57,613 nucleotides of DNA from Flavobacteriaceae bacterium (GTDB taxonomy: Bacteria; Bacteroidota; Bacteroidia; Flavobacteriales; Flavobacteriaceae): contig PKEA01000095.1 in NCBI GenBank assembly GCA_002862805.1, positions 1 to 57,613 of the forward strand. Reading direction: 5' to 3'. The first letter of the stretch is position 1. The number at the start of each line of letters is the position of its first letter. A program made the translations under genes and the position numbers. The notes under the pieces are model-generated. The model saw only the letters and a list, made by a program, of their open reading frames with translations, was not told the origin of the DNA and ran no database searches. Positions 28,627-37,048 of the stretch are shown here, piece after piece.

Positions 28627-29214
28627 ATGGAAACGAAAATGACTATTGAAGAACATCAATTACGAAAAGGTAAATCGTATAAGTTATTGTTGTTATTTGG
28701 GATGATAAGTATTTTGATGATTTTTGCAGGCCTTACAAGCGCATTCGTTGTAAGTACTTCTAGACCTGACTGGATGAATGATTTTCAAATGCCATCCGCA
28801 TTTATTTACTCTACATTAGTTATGCTTACTAGTAGTGTTACTTTTTACCTTGCGTATAAGGCAATAAAGTCAAATAATAGAGCTCAAGCTACAATGTTTT
28901 TTTGGACAACACTATTATTAGGATTTTTATTTGTTTATTTGCAATTCAAAGGCTTTCAACAAGCAGTTGAAAGTGGTTATTTTTTTACAGGGAGTGAAAG
29001 TAATGTAACAACTTCTTTTTTATATATTGTAGTGCTTGTGCATTTGGTACATTTAATTGGAGGCTTTATTTCGTTATTTATCGTAATTTATAATCATTAT
29101 AAACAAAAATACAATCCCTCTCAAACCCTTGGTATTGAGCTAAGTGCGATGTATTGGCACTTTATGGATTTTATTTGGGTTTATTTGTTTTTATTTTTCT
29201 ATTTTTTCAAATAG
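28627..29214 (+). CDS. Cytochrome c oxidase subunit III-like protein (short form)
   Basis: A 195-residue protein with five hydrophobic helices, matching the short CyoC-like subunit III type. Conserved features include the LVHLVHLIGG segment and the closing YWHFMDFIWVYLFLFFYF helix. It starts 1 nt after the ctaB stop. A second, longer subunit III gene follows 44 nt later, a pairing common in Bacteroidota. The division of labour between the two is not known from sequence. Confidence 0.9.
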   Translation: METKMTIEEHQLRKGKSYKLLLLFGMISILMIFAGLTSAFVVSTSRPDWMNDFQMPSAFIYSTLVMLTSSVTFYLAYKAIKSNNRAQATMFFWTTLLLGFLFVYLQFKGFQQAVESGYFFTGSESNVTTSFLYIVVLVHLVHLIGGFISLFIVIYNHYKQKYNPSQTLGIELSAMYWHFMDFIWVYLFLFFYFFK

Positions 29215-29225
29215 AAAAAAAGTAA

Positions 29226-29233
29226 TAAATTTG
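29226..29233 (+). promoter_or_regulatory. Possible internal -7 box before the long subunit III gene
   Basis: TAAATTTG matches TAnnTTTG and lies 25 nt before the next ATG, in the only gap of the ctaB-cox run larger than 20 nt. No -33 TTG is visible. Confidence 0.35.
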
Positions 29234-29258
29234 GGAACTTTTTAACAATAAAAAATAT

Positions 29259-30230
29259 ATGGGAGCGACAGTTACTTCACATGATGAACACGCTTTATTA
29301 GACGGCGGTCCAGGACCTTTAGGTGCTACTTATGGTAAAATGATGATGTGGTTTTTTATCGTATCAGATGCTTTAACATTTTCAGGATTTCTTGCAGCGT
29401 ATGGTTTTTCAAGATTTAAATTTATTGAAAACTGGCCAATAGCGGACGAAGTGTTTACTCACTTTCCTTTTTTACATGGTGTTCCTGCACCTATGTATTA
29501 TGTTGCATTAATGACGTTTATCTTAATTTTTTCATCTGTAACGATGGTTCTTGCAGTTGATGCTGGGCATCAAATGAAAAAAGGAAAGGTTGCATTTTAC
29601 ATGTTCTTAACTATTATTGGTGGTTTTATATTCTTAGGTTCACAGGCTTGGGAATGGAAAAACTTTATCAAAGGAGAGTATGGTGCAATAGAAACTAAAG
29701 GAGGGTCAATTTTGCAATTTGTAGATAAAGACGGAAAACGTGTTGCTTTACATGAGTTTGCAAAAGTTATGCCTGAAGACAGAGTTCAACTTACTAGAGA
29801 TAAAGGTTTTTGGTTTACAGGAGAGTCTGCATTACCTTCATATTCTGTTAATGAAGTGGTTGAGGGTTTTAAAGCACATCCAAATGTTTTAGTTAGGTCT
29901 GAACAAATTGTAGATAAAGAAAAAGTTGTTCTTTCAAGAGAAGAATCTTTGGAAAGATTAGCATCAGCTGTATATGTTGTAGAAGGAGCTAATTTGATTA
30001 GAAATGAATATGGGCATAAATTATTTGCTGATTTCTTCTTCTTTATTACTGGATTTCACGGTTTTCACGTTTTCACAGGAGTTATATTAAACATCATTAT
30101 TTTCTTCAATGTAATTTTAGGTACTTATGAGAAAAGAAAGAGTTATGAGATGGTTGAGAAAGTTGGGTTGTATTGGCACTTTGTAGATTTAGTTTGGGTA
30201 TTTGTTTTCACATTCTTCTACTTAGTATAA
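29259..30230 (+). CDS. coxC: Cytochrome c oxidase subunit III (long form)
   Basis: A 323-residue subunit III with the conserved ITGFHGFHVFTG helix and the closing YWHFVDLVWVFVFTFFYL. Compared with a typical subunit III it carries a soluble insertion at about residues 140-250, between two membrane helices, with a KGGSILQF start and a charged helical end. The insertion would sit on one membrane face and could contact alternative complex III or an assembly factor (inference). It lies between the short subunit III gene and subunit IV. Confidence 0.92.
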   Translation: MGATVTSHDEHALLDGGPGPLGATYGKMMMWFFIVSDALTFSGFLAAYGFSRFKFIENWPIADEVFTHFPFLHGVPAPMYYVALMTFILIFSSVTMVLAVDAGHQMKKGKVAFYMFLTIIGGFIFLGSQAWEWKNFIKGEYGAIETKGGSILQFVDKDGKRVALHEFAKVMPEDRVQLTRDKGFWFTGESALPSYSVNEVVEGFKAHPNVLVRSEQIVDKEKVVLSREESLERLASAVYVVEGANLIRNEYGHKLFADFFFFITGFHGFHVFTGVILNIIIFFNVILGTYEKRKSYEMVEKVGLYWHFVDLVWVFVFTFFYLV

Positions 30231-30249
30231 TTATAAAAAAATAATAATC

Positions 30250-30600
30250 ATGGCACACGCACACGAATCGAATACAAAAAGAATTTGGGTAGTTTTTGCA
30301 ATTTTATCTGTAATTACTACTGTTGAAGTAGCGTTAGGTATTGTTAAGCCAGACGCATTGTTTAGAGCTCATTTTCTTTCAACTAGTTTATTGAATTGGA
30401 TATTTATTATTCTTACAATTGTTAAAGCTTATTATATAGTTTGGGCATTTATGCATTTAGAAGGTGAAACAAAAGGATTAAGATGGTCTATTGTAGCTCC
30501 TTTGGTGTTTTTGATTTTGTATATATGTTTTATATTATTAGTCGAAGGTGATTATGTATATGAAGTATATAAAACAGGTCAAATTAAATGGAATTTTTAA
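30250..30600 (+). CDS. Cytochrome c oxidase subunit IV-type protein
   Basis: A 116-residue protein with three hydrophobic helices (about 12-30, 44-65, 78-100) and a histidine-containing N-terminus (MAHAHES). The WAFMHLEGE segment is typical of prokaryotic cytochrome c oxidase subunit IV (COX4_pro). It is a small structural subunit of the oxidase and the last gene before a strong terminator. Confidence 0.88.
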   Translation: MAHAHESNTKRIWVVFAILSVITTVEVALGIVKPDALFRAHFLSTSLLNWIFIILTIVKAYYIVWAFMHLEGETKGLRWSIVAPLVFLILYICFILLVEGDYVYEVYKTGQIKWNF

Positions 30601-30618
30601 CAAGATATTTTGATACAC

Positions 30619-30646
30619 AAAATCCCGCATCTCGCGGGATTTTTTT
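30619..30646 (+). terminator. Terminator after the ctaB/cox operon
   Basis: A 10-bp stem AAAATCCCGC / GCGGGATTTT with loop ATCTC followed by T-rich sequence. Its T tract runs straight into the next -7 box. Confidence 0.9.
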
Positions 30647-30653
30647 ATTTTTG
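30646..30653 (+). promoter_or_regulatory. -7 promoter box for the SCO-type assembly operon
   Basis: TATTTTTG matches TAnnTTTG, 20 nt before the ATG at 30674, and begins in the T tract of the preceding terminator. No -33 TTG at normal spacing. Confidence 0.5.
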
Positions 30654-30673
30654 TAAAATCTTATAAGATATCA

Positions 30674-31381
30674 ATGAAAAAGAAAATTGTTTTAATTGGG
30701 TTGTTTATATTACCTATCGTCACCTATCTAATATTTGCATCTGCAAAGCATAACTCTTTATTTTTACCTTTTTTATCAAAAGCAAACAAAGAATTGCCTT
30801 CAAATTGGAAAACATTAAATAGTTCTGAAAAAATTCAACTAAAAAATAAAATTACTGTATTAGGTTTTTTAGGAAGTAATGTAGAGTTAAGTAAGGGAAA
30901 TTTATTTAATCTGAATCAGAAAATTTATAAAAAATATTTTGGATTTAAAGACTTACAATTAGTTATGGTAGTTTCTCAAGGTCAGGAGTCGGCAGTTAGG
31001 TCTGTTATTGAGGAATTGAAGCCTATTACTGAAGACATGAGTGGATGGAAGTTTGTTTTTGCTCCTGAAGATGAAATTAAACCTTATTTTGATTCGTATA
31101 AATTAATTGGTGGTCTTGATGAAAAGTTAAGTACTCCTTCGGTGTTAATTTTAGATAAAGAAATTAACCATAGAGGAAGAAAAGGAAAAGACTTAAAAGG
31201 AGAAGAAGAATATAAAGATAGTTATAACACTATTTCTGCTGCTGAACTTCATAATGAGATGACTGATGATATGAAGATAGTTTTGAGAGAATATCGGTTA
31301 GCTTTAAAAAAGAATAAAAGAAAAGACGATTTTAGAGATAATATAACTAAAAATGTTGAAGAAAAAGTAAAAGAGAAATAG
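30674..31381 (+). CDS. SCO1-like thioredoxin-fold protein lacking all cysteines
   Basis: A 235-residue protein with an N-terminal membrane anchor (about residues 5-23). The order of segments parallels the SCO1 protein encoded next: a strand KITVLGFLGS where SCO1 has its CxxxC strand, a helix, LQLVMVVSQG, and then TPSVLILDKEINHRGRKGKD, which lines up with the SCO1 segment FFALIDRNGNIRCRKDE. Unlike SCO1 it has no cysteine at all, so it cannot bind copper or do thiol chemistry the same way. I infer a degenerate SCO paralogue acting as a structural or regulatory partner in oxidase assembly. Usual databases would likely call it hypothetical. Its stop is 1 nt before the SCO1 start. Confidence 0.7.
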   Translation: MKKKIVLIGLFILPIVTYLIFASAKHNSLFLPFLSKANKELPSNWKTLNSSEKIQLKNKITVLGFLGSNVELSKGNLFNLNQKIYKKYFGFKDLQLVMVVSQGQESAVRSVIEELKPITEDMSGWKFVFAPEDEIKPYFDSYKLIGGLDEKLSTPSVLILDKEINHRGRKGKDLKGEEEYKDSYNTISAAELHNEMTDDMKIVLREYRLALKKNKRKDDFRDNITKNVEEKVKEK

Positions 31382-31382
31382 T

Positions 31383-32012
31383 ATGAAAAATAAATCTTAC
31401 ATAGGTATTTCGTTTATTGTTTTGATTTTTGGAATTTGGACAGTAAAAGAAATTAAAGCACGATATTTTACTAAATCTGAATTAATTGAAATTGGTTCGG
31501 CTCCTAGTTTTTCGTTGACAAATCAAGAAAATAAAACAATTTCTGATAAAGATTTAAAAGGCAAAGTCTATGTGGTTGAGTTTTTCTTCTCAACTTGTCC
31601 TACAATTTGTCCAAAAATGAATCAAAATATGCTTGCTATTGAGAAACAGTTTATTTCTAATGATGATTTTGGAATTGTATCAATTACAATAAACCCTGAT
31701 AATGATACGGTTGAGGTATTAAAAGATCATGCGGCTCATTTAGGAGTTACAAGTAAAAATTGGCATTTCTTAACTGGAGATAAAGATTATATTTACGAAA
31801 TTGCTAACAAAGGCTTTAATCTTTATGCTTCTGTAAATAATAAGGCTAAAGGTGGTTTTGAACATTCTGGTTTTTTTGCTTTGATAGATAGAAACGGAAA
31901 TATTAGATGTAGAAAAGACGAGTTTGGAAATCCTATTTTATATTATGATGGAATCGAACAAACAGGTGTTGATGCAATAAAAGAAGATATTAAACTATTA
32001 TTAGAAGAGTAA
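31383..32012 (+). CDS. SCO1/SenC copper chaperone for cytochrome c oxidase
   Basis: A 209-residue protein with an N-terminal membrane anchor and a thioredoxin-like domain. The copper-binding motif CPTIC gives Cys72 and Cys76, and the distal histidine is His161 in FEHSGFF. SCO proteins deliver copper to, or reduce, the CuA site of CoxB. It is in a tight run of four genes with 1-nt gaps or overlaps, so these are clearly co-transcribed. Confidence 0.94.
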   Translation: MKNKSYIGISFIVLIFGIWTVKEIKARYFTKSELIEIGSAPSFSLTNQENKTISDKDLKGKVYVVEFFFSTCPTICPKMNQNMLAIEKQFISNDDFGIVSITINPDNDTVEVLKDHAAHLGVTSKNWHFLTGDKDYIYEIANKGFNLYASVNNKAKGGFEHSGFFALIDRNGNIRCRKDEFGNPILYYDGIEQTGVDAIKEDIKLLLEE

Positions 32013-32013
32013 A

Positions 32014-32556
32014 ATGGGACAAAATAATATAGAAACAAAATATAATAAAATTATAATTGCTTTGTCAATTGTAATACCTGTTGCGGTTGCAATTTTATTT
32101 GGTATTAATTTAAGAAAATTAGGTTTTGATGTTGAGCCATTATCTTTCTTGCCGCCTATTTATGCTACAATTAATGGTTTTACAGCAGTATTTTTAGTTG
32201 CTGCAGTTGTGGCTATTAAAAATGGTAAAAGAACACTACATGAAAGGTTAATGAAATTTGCGATAGCATGTTCTGTAGCTTTCTTGGTAATGTATGTTGC
32301 TTATCACATGACTTCAGATTCTACTAAATTTGGTGGAGAAGGAGCTATCAAATATGCTTACTTTTTTATTTTAATTACTCATATTGTGCTTTCAATTGTA
32401 ATTATTCCATTAGTTTTAATTACTTACGTTAAGGCATTAGCGCAACGATTTGATAAACATAAAAAAATTGCAAAAATTACATTTCCTATTTGGTTGTACG
32501 TGGCAATTACAGGTGTAATAGTTTATTTAATGATTTCTCCTTATTATGTTAATTAA
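32014..32556 (+). CDS. DUF420 family membrane protein (oxidase-associated)
   Basis: A 180-residue membrane protein with about five helices (residues 12-30, 45-68, 82-100, 118-142, 155-177). Histidines in membrane-flanking positions (YHMTSD, THIVLS) fit the DUF420 family, which is usually found beside SCO and cytochrome oxidase genes. The biochemical role is unknown; a part in CuA/haem assembly is inferred from context. Its last 11 nt overlap the next gene. Confidence 0.85.
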   Translation: MGQNNIETKYNKIIIALSIVIPVAVAILFGINLRKLGFDVEPLSFLPPIYATINGFTAVFLVAAVVAIKNGKRTLHERLMKFAIACSVAFLVMYVAYHMTSDSTKFGGEGAIKYAYFFILITHIVLSIVIIPLVLITYVKALAQRFDKHKKIAKITFPIWLYVAITGVIVYLMISPYYVN

Positions 32557-32818
32557 ACTCAAAACTCAAAACTCAAAAGTTAAAAGTAGAATAGTATTGT
32601 TTGTAGTTACAATTGCATTTTTTCTTTTACCTATTGTCTCAAATGCACAATGCGCTATGTGTAGAGCTGCTCTTGAAAGTGAAGAAGGCGGTGTTCAAGC
32701 TAAAGCGATTAATGACGGAATTGTTTACTTAATGGTAATTCCATACATATTAGTTGCGGTAGCGGCTTATGCAATTTATAAAATAAGAAGCGTAAAAAAA
32801 GACGTTAAGGAAGAATAA
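32546..32818 (+). CDS. Small exported membrane protein with a CxxC motif
   Basis: A 90-residue protein: positively charged N-terminus, signal-type hydrophobic segment (about 16-31) ending SNAQ, then QCAMCRAALES, and a membrane helix at about 56-76 followed by a basic tail. The CAMC pair just after the predicted cleavage site could bind copper or be redox active (inference). It overlaps the DUF420 gene by 11 nt and ends 2 nt from the convergent DUF4403 gene. Three tandem copies of a 7-mer lie directly after its start codon. Similar proteins beside SCO/DUF420 genes are common in Bacteroidota but uncharacterised. Confidence 0.75.
   Translation: MLIKLKTQNSKVKSRIVLFVVTIAFFLLPIVSNAQCAMCRAALESEEGGVQAKAINDGIVYLMVIPYILVAVAAYAIYKIRSVKKDVKEE
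32555..32575 (+). repeat. Three tandem copies of the 7-mer AAACTCA
   Basis: The exact repeat sits across the DUF420 stop codon and within codons 4-10 of the small CxxC protein. Seven is not a multiple of three, so gain or loss of one unit would shift the frame of the downstream gene. Confidence 0.8.
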
Positions 32819-32820
32819 AA

Positions 32821-34212
32821 CTATTCCATCCCATCAATCGTTATTTTCATTTTTCCTGATGTTGAAATAAATGCTATTATAGCATTATTTGATAATTCTA
32901 TTTTTTCGAATTCAAAATCGTTTAAAGATCCGTTTACAAATATTCCTTTATTAGGAGAGTAATTGTTTAAATAAGGCAGCATGTTTTGTTTAGCTTCCTC
33001 AAGGTTTTCTTGGATTGAATACCTGCAACTTTCTCTTATTTTGTTTAAAATTGTTCCTTGAGCTAACCAATTTGCAGACTTTAATAAAACGCTTTTTGTA
33101 TTTAAAACATAATCTAAATCATCAAAATATATTTCTTTCGTAACAGAATTATAATTTGGATATCCAGATAAATAAATAGTTCCATTTATTGAACCTAGCA
33201 AATCTAATGCAATGATTAGCTTGCTTTCTTTTTGCCAAATTTCTACCTTCTCAACAGTAACATTCCTACTGCCCGAGGAGAAAGTAACACCTTTAAAATT
33301 TTTAGTAATTACTTCTGAAGCATTTTTATAAGTAGAAACTGCCGCAATTGATGCATTTACCTTGTCTGGCATACTTGAAACAGGTTTTAAAATAATGTTT
33401 TCTTTAATGAAATTGTTTTTTGGTTCTTGGCCTACCATAGTTTGCATAATGCATTTTAACCCCATTTGCATAGTAATTTTATTATCTTTTAAAATGGCTG
33501 CAGTATCATATAACTCTATTGGTTGTAGTTTGAACCAAGTTTCATAAGTATTATTTGCTAAAAATGGTTTACTTAAAACATTAAGTGCATCAAGAACAAT
33601 TGGTTTAAAATCACAGGTTGCATCTATTGCACTATCAATTTCATTAGCTATTTTTGTTTTAAAGATTGAAATTGTAGGATTAATTAAATATGTAATTGGA
33701 ATTTCCTTTCCGGAAACGATAATACTTGGACTTTCACTCCATTCTAATTTTTCAATGGTAGAATTAGTGGTTAGTTTCCAATTTGTTAAATGAGTTTTAC
33801 TTTTTAAAGTTATAACTCCGTTTAAATAAATGTCTTTTGTGTCGTTTAAGCCAAGAAAATCAGTTCCATATTTTACTGTAGCTACTATTTTTAAAGGAAT
33901 TTTAGAATATATAAATCCGTATTTTTCTTCTAATTGAATATCATCCGTTTTCCAAATTTTCATTTTAGTGTTATCACTTTCAAAGCTATCATCTTCATAT
34001 ATTAACCCTTTTAAATTTTTGTTCAATTGTTTTTGAATGTCTTGGATAGTGATTTCAATTGGCATTGCAATAAAGGAAGTTTTGTTTTTATAAACCATTG
34101 AAGAGCTTTCTGTAGGTGTAGGTTTAAGTGCTTCAATTTTTTTTGTTGTACTGCAAGAAATAAAGAAACTTAATAACAGAAAAATAAGTAAAAAGTGAGT
34201 TATTGTTTTCAT
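32821..34212 (-). CDS. DUF4403 family lipoprotein
   Basis: A 463-residue exported protein with lipoprotein signal and lipobox FISC (Cys20), followed by STTKK. The body alternates beta-strand-like segments, with the phrase IPLKIVATVKYG and two similar halves, consistent with the DUF4403 family of Bacteroidota and Proteobacteria lipoproteins. Function is unknown; the fold has been likened to lipid-binding BPI/TULIP-type proteins, which I cannot confirm here. It is convergent with the oxidase assembly operon (2-nt gap) and divergent from the TolC gene. Confidence 0.82.
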   Translation of the reverse strand: MKTITHFLLIFLLLSFFISCSTTKKIEALKPTPTESSSMVYKNKTSFIAMPIEITIQDIQKQLNKNLKGLIYEDDSFESDNTKMKIWKTDDIQLEEKYGFIYSKIPLKIVATVKYGTDFLGLNDTKDIYLNGVITLKSKTHLTNWKLTTNSTIEKLEWSESPSIIVSGKEIPITYLINPTISIFKTKIANEIDSAIDATCDFKPIVLDALNVLSKPFLANNTYETWFKLQPIELYDTAAILKDNKITMQMGLKCIMQTMVGQEPKNNFIKENIILKPVSSMPDKVNASIAAVSTYKNASEVITKNFKGVTFSSGSRNVTVEKVEIWQKESKLIIALDLLGSINGTIYLSGYPNYNSVTKEIYFDDLDYVLNTKSVLLKSANWLAQGTILNKIRESCRYSIQENLEEAKQNMLPYLNNYSPNKGIFVNGSLNDFEFEKIELSNNAIIAFISTSGKMKITIDGME

Positions 34213-34315
34213 GGATGAAAAATATTTGATTGTAAAATTAAAATTTTAATTGTTTCCTGTAACAAAATGGACACTTTTTGGTCTTATAATTGAATTCATT
34301 TATAAAAAAGATATA

Positions 34316-35638
34316 ATGAACATAAAAAAAACAATATTTTTTCTCTTAATGGTAGGTTTTCAGCTATCAGCTCAAGAAAAAAAATGGACACTTGAAGAAT
34401 GTGTGGATTATGCTATTGAAAATAATATTTCCATTAAGCAATCTGAACTAGATTTAAAGACTTCAGATGTTGAAAAAATGGAAGCTATTGGTCGTTTTTT
34501 ACCTACTTTAAGTGCGAATGCTACTTATAGTGTAAATACCGGAGCAAGTATAAACCCTGTAACAAATCAGTTTCAAAATCAAACTTTTAAATCTTTTTCA
34601 GCAGCAGCTAATTCAGGAGTTACTATATTTAATGGTTTAGCTAATTGGAAAACTTTACAACGAACTAAATTAAATAAAATAGCAAATACTTATCGGTTAG
34701 ATAAGATGAAAGATGATATTGCTCTTTCTGTTGCTAATTCATACTTACAAATTTTATTTAACAAGGAACAATTAAAAGTTTTAATAAGTCAAAATTCAAT
34801 TACTAAAGAAAATTTGATTAGAACTCAACAATTAATTGATGCTGGTTCACTTCCGGCTGGAGATATTTATGAACTTCAAGCAACAGATGCAACTCAGCAA
34901 CAGCAAATTATTAATACAGAAAACACACTTTTAATTTCCAAAATTGGTTTGTGTCAAATGCTCTTAATTAATGATTATTCAACTTTTGATGTTTCTGACG
35001 AAGTTATTGATTTGCCTTTAAACGACCTAAGCAATGAAACTCAACAAACTATTTTGGCAAAAGCTAAAGAATCTGTAAATGATATAAAAATTGCGATTTC
35101 AAATGTTGACATTGCTAAAAAGGATGTTTCTATTTCTAGATCTTCTTATTTACCAACACTTTCTGGATTTGTAGGTTATAATACTCGTTGGTCAGAAAGT
35201 ACACCTTTTAATTTTGCCGATCAATTGTCATTATTTGACGGTACTGCTGTTGGTTTACAATTAAATGTACCTATTCTTAATGGCTTTGCAACAAGAGGAA
35301 GAGTTCAAAGAGCAAAAATTAACGAAGAGCGTTCAAATTACCTTTTACAACAAGCAGAATTAGACTTAGAAACGAAAGTTTATCAGGCTTATAACGATGT
35401 AATTAATGCTAAAAAAAGTTATGAAGCTGCACAAAAAACTTTAGAGGCACGTAGTCAGGCTTTTAGTTTTTCTAAAGAAAGATATGAAGTAGGGTTGTTA
35501 AATTCATTTGATTTTTCTCAATCATCTATCGCTTTAGATAATGCGCAATCAGAATTATTGCGTGCAAAATATGATTACATTTTTAGAACAAAAATATTAG
35601 AGTTTTATTTCGGAATACCATTAATTGAAAAACAATAA
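34316..35638 (+). CDS. TolC family outer-membrane efflux protein
   Basis: I use the ATG at 34316 (MNIKKTIFFL, 440 residues), which gives a clean signal peptide ending SAQ; the longer frame from 34250 would add 22 residues before it. The body shows the repeated TolC pattern with WTLEECVDYAIENN at the mature start and long coiled-coil helices with NVDIAKKDVSISRSSYLPTL and AKKSYEAAQKTLEAR segments. It forms the outer-membrane duct of a tripartite exporter. The adaptor gene starts 3 nt later. No inner-membrane pump is encoded nearby. Confidence 0.93.
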   Translation: MNIKKTIFFLLMVGFQLSAQEKKWTLEECVDYAIENNISIKQSELDLKTSDVEKMEAIGRFLPTLSANATYSVNTGASINPVTNQFQNQTFKSFSAAANSGVTIFNGLANWKTLQRTKLNKIANTYRLDKMKDDIALSVANSYLQILFNKEQLKVLISQNSITKENLIRTQQLIDAGSLPAGDIYELQATDATQQQQIINTENTLLISKIGLCQMLLINDYSTFDVSDEVIDLPLNDLSNETQQTILAKAKESVNDIKIAISNVDIAKKDVSISRSSYLPTLSGFVGYNTRWSESTPFNFADQLSLFDGTAVGLQLNVPILNGFATRGRVQRAKINEERSNYLLQQAELDLETKVYQAYNDVINAKKSYEAAQKTLEARSQAFSFSKERYEVGLLNSFDFSQSSIALDNAQSELLRAKYDYIFRTKILEFYFGIPLIEKQ

Positions 35639-35641
35639 ATT

Positions 35642-36943
35642 ATGACAAAGAAGTCAATATTCATTACAGTTGGATCAGTAGTTGCTTTTATAGCTGTGTT
35701 ACTAGTTTTAAAAAACACAGGAGTGATTGGGAATAATGAAGATGTTAAAATTGTAGAAATTGCAAAAGTCAATGAAATGACAATTGTAGAAACGGTTTCG
35801 GCTACAGGTAAAATACAACCTGAAGTTGAAATTAAAATATCTTCTGAAGTTTCAGGTGAAATTATAGATTTACCTATTAAAGAAGGACAACAAGTTAAAA
35901 AAGGAGATTTGTTAGTTAAAATAAATCCAGATATTTATGTTTCAGGTGTAAATAGAACTGCTGCATCGGTATCTAATACAAAAGCAGGTTTAAGTCAAGC
36001 AGAAGCACAAGTAAAAGAAGCAAAAGCTAATTACGACAGAAACAAAGCGTTATTTAATAAAGGCGTTATTTCTAAGTCAGAATGGGATAGAATTGTCTCA
36101 GCTTATGAAGTAGCTGTAGCTTCAAAACAATCGGCTTATTATAATGTTCAAAGTGCTTCGGCAACTTTAACAGAAGCGAAAGATAATTTAGGACGTACAA
36201 CTATTTATGCTCCTGCAGATGGAACTATTTCGTTACTTTCGGTAGAGCTAGGTGAAAGAGTTTTAGGAACTCAGCAAATGGCAGGAACTGAAATTCTTCG
36301 AGTGGCTAATTTAAACCACATGGAGGTTGAAGTAGATGTAAATGAAAACGATATTGTTAAAGTAACAGTTGGAGATTCTGCAAATATTGAAGTAGATGCA
36401 TATTTGAAAAAAGAATTTAAAGGAATTGTAACTAGTATCTCTAACTCAGCAAGTTCTACATTAACGGCTGATCAGGTTACTAATTTTAAAGTTAAAGTTA
36501 GAATTTTAAAAGATTCTTACATGGATTTAATCGAAGGAAAACCAGATACCTATTCTCCATTTAGACCAGGAATGACTGCAACTGTAGATATTATTACCAA
36601 TAGAAAAACTAAAGTTATTGGTGCGCCAATAAGTGCTGTTGTAATTAAAGACGATACTACATCTGTTAAAAAAGATATTATCGCCGAATTAGATAAAGAA
36701 GCTCAAGAGAAAAACGGAACTTATAAATCTGATCAAAAATTTGAGTGTGTTTTTGTTAAAAATGGAGATAAAGCTCAAATTAGAGTAGTGAAAACAGGTA
36801 TTCAAGACGATACTAATATTGAAATTATTTCTGGATTGAAAAAAGGAGACGAAATTATAACCGGACCTTATACTATGGTTTCAAAAGATTTAAATTCTAA
36901 TGATAAAATTAAGCTCGAAGATAAATCGGCCAAGAAAGAATAA
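35642..36943 (+). CDS. Efflux periplasmic adaptor protein (HlyD/MacA type)
   Basis: A 433-residue membrane-fusion protein with an N-terminal anchor (about residues 6-24), a split lipoyl/barrel-sandwich domain (VSATGKIQPEVEIKISSEVSG and later IYAPADGTISLLSVELGERV), an alpha-helical hairpin between the halves and C-terminal beta-barrel domains ending GLKKGDEIITGPYTMV. It bridges a TolC duct to an inner-membrane transporter; MacA-type partners are usually ABC pumps, but the next gene is tsaB. A terminator ends the two-gene operon. Confidence 0.92.
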   Translation: MTKKSIFITVGSVVAFIAVLLVLKNTGVIGNNEDVKIVEIAKVNEMTIVETVSATGKIQPEVEIKISSEVSGEIIDLPIKEGQQVKKGDLLVKINPDIYVSGVNRTAASVSNTKAGLSQAEAQVKEAKANYDRNKALFNKGVISKSEWDRIVSAYEVAVASKQSAYYNVQSASATLTEAKDNLGRTTIYAPADGTISLLSVELGERVLGTQQMAGTEILRVANLNHMEVEVDVNENDIVKVTVGDSANIEVDAYLKKEFKGIVTSISNSASSTLTADQVTNFKVKVRILKDSYMDLIEGKPDTYSPFRPGMTATVDIITNRKTKVIGAPISAVVIKDDTTSVKKDIIAELDKEAQEKNGTYKSDQKFECVFVKNGDKAQIRVVKTGIQDDTNIEIISGLKKGDEIITGPYTMVSKDLNSNDKIKLEDKSAKKE

Positions 36944-36966
36944 ATTTTTCTTGTAATTAATATAAG

Positions 36967-36996
36967 AAAGAGGCGTGTTTTTTACGCCTCTTTTTT
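36967..36996 (+). terminator. Terminator after the TolC/adaptor operon
   Basis: A 10-bp stem AAAGAGGCGT / ACGCCTCTTT with a 7-nt loop, followed by a T run. Confidence 0.9.
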
Positions 36997-36997
36997 A

Positions 36998-37029
36998 TTG
37001 AAATACTAAATCTAAACTTTGTATTTTTG
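36998..37029 (+). promoter_or_regulatory. -33/-7 promoter for tsaB
   Basis: TTG at 36998-37000, a 21-nt gap and TATTTTTG at 37022-37029, a good Bacteroidota promoter pair. The -7 box is 19 nt before the ATG at 37049 and the whole lies directly after the upstream terminator. Confidence 0.65.
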
Positions 37030-37048
37030 CATTATAATTATTTATAGA

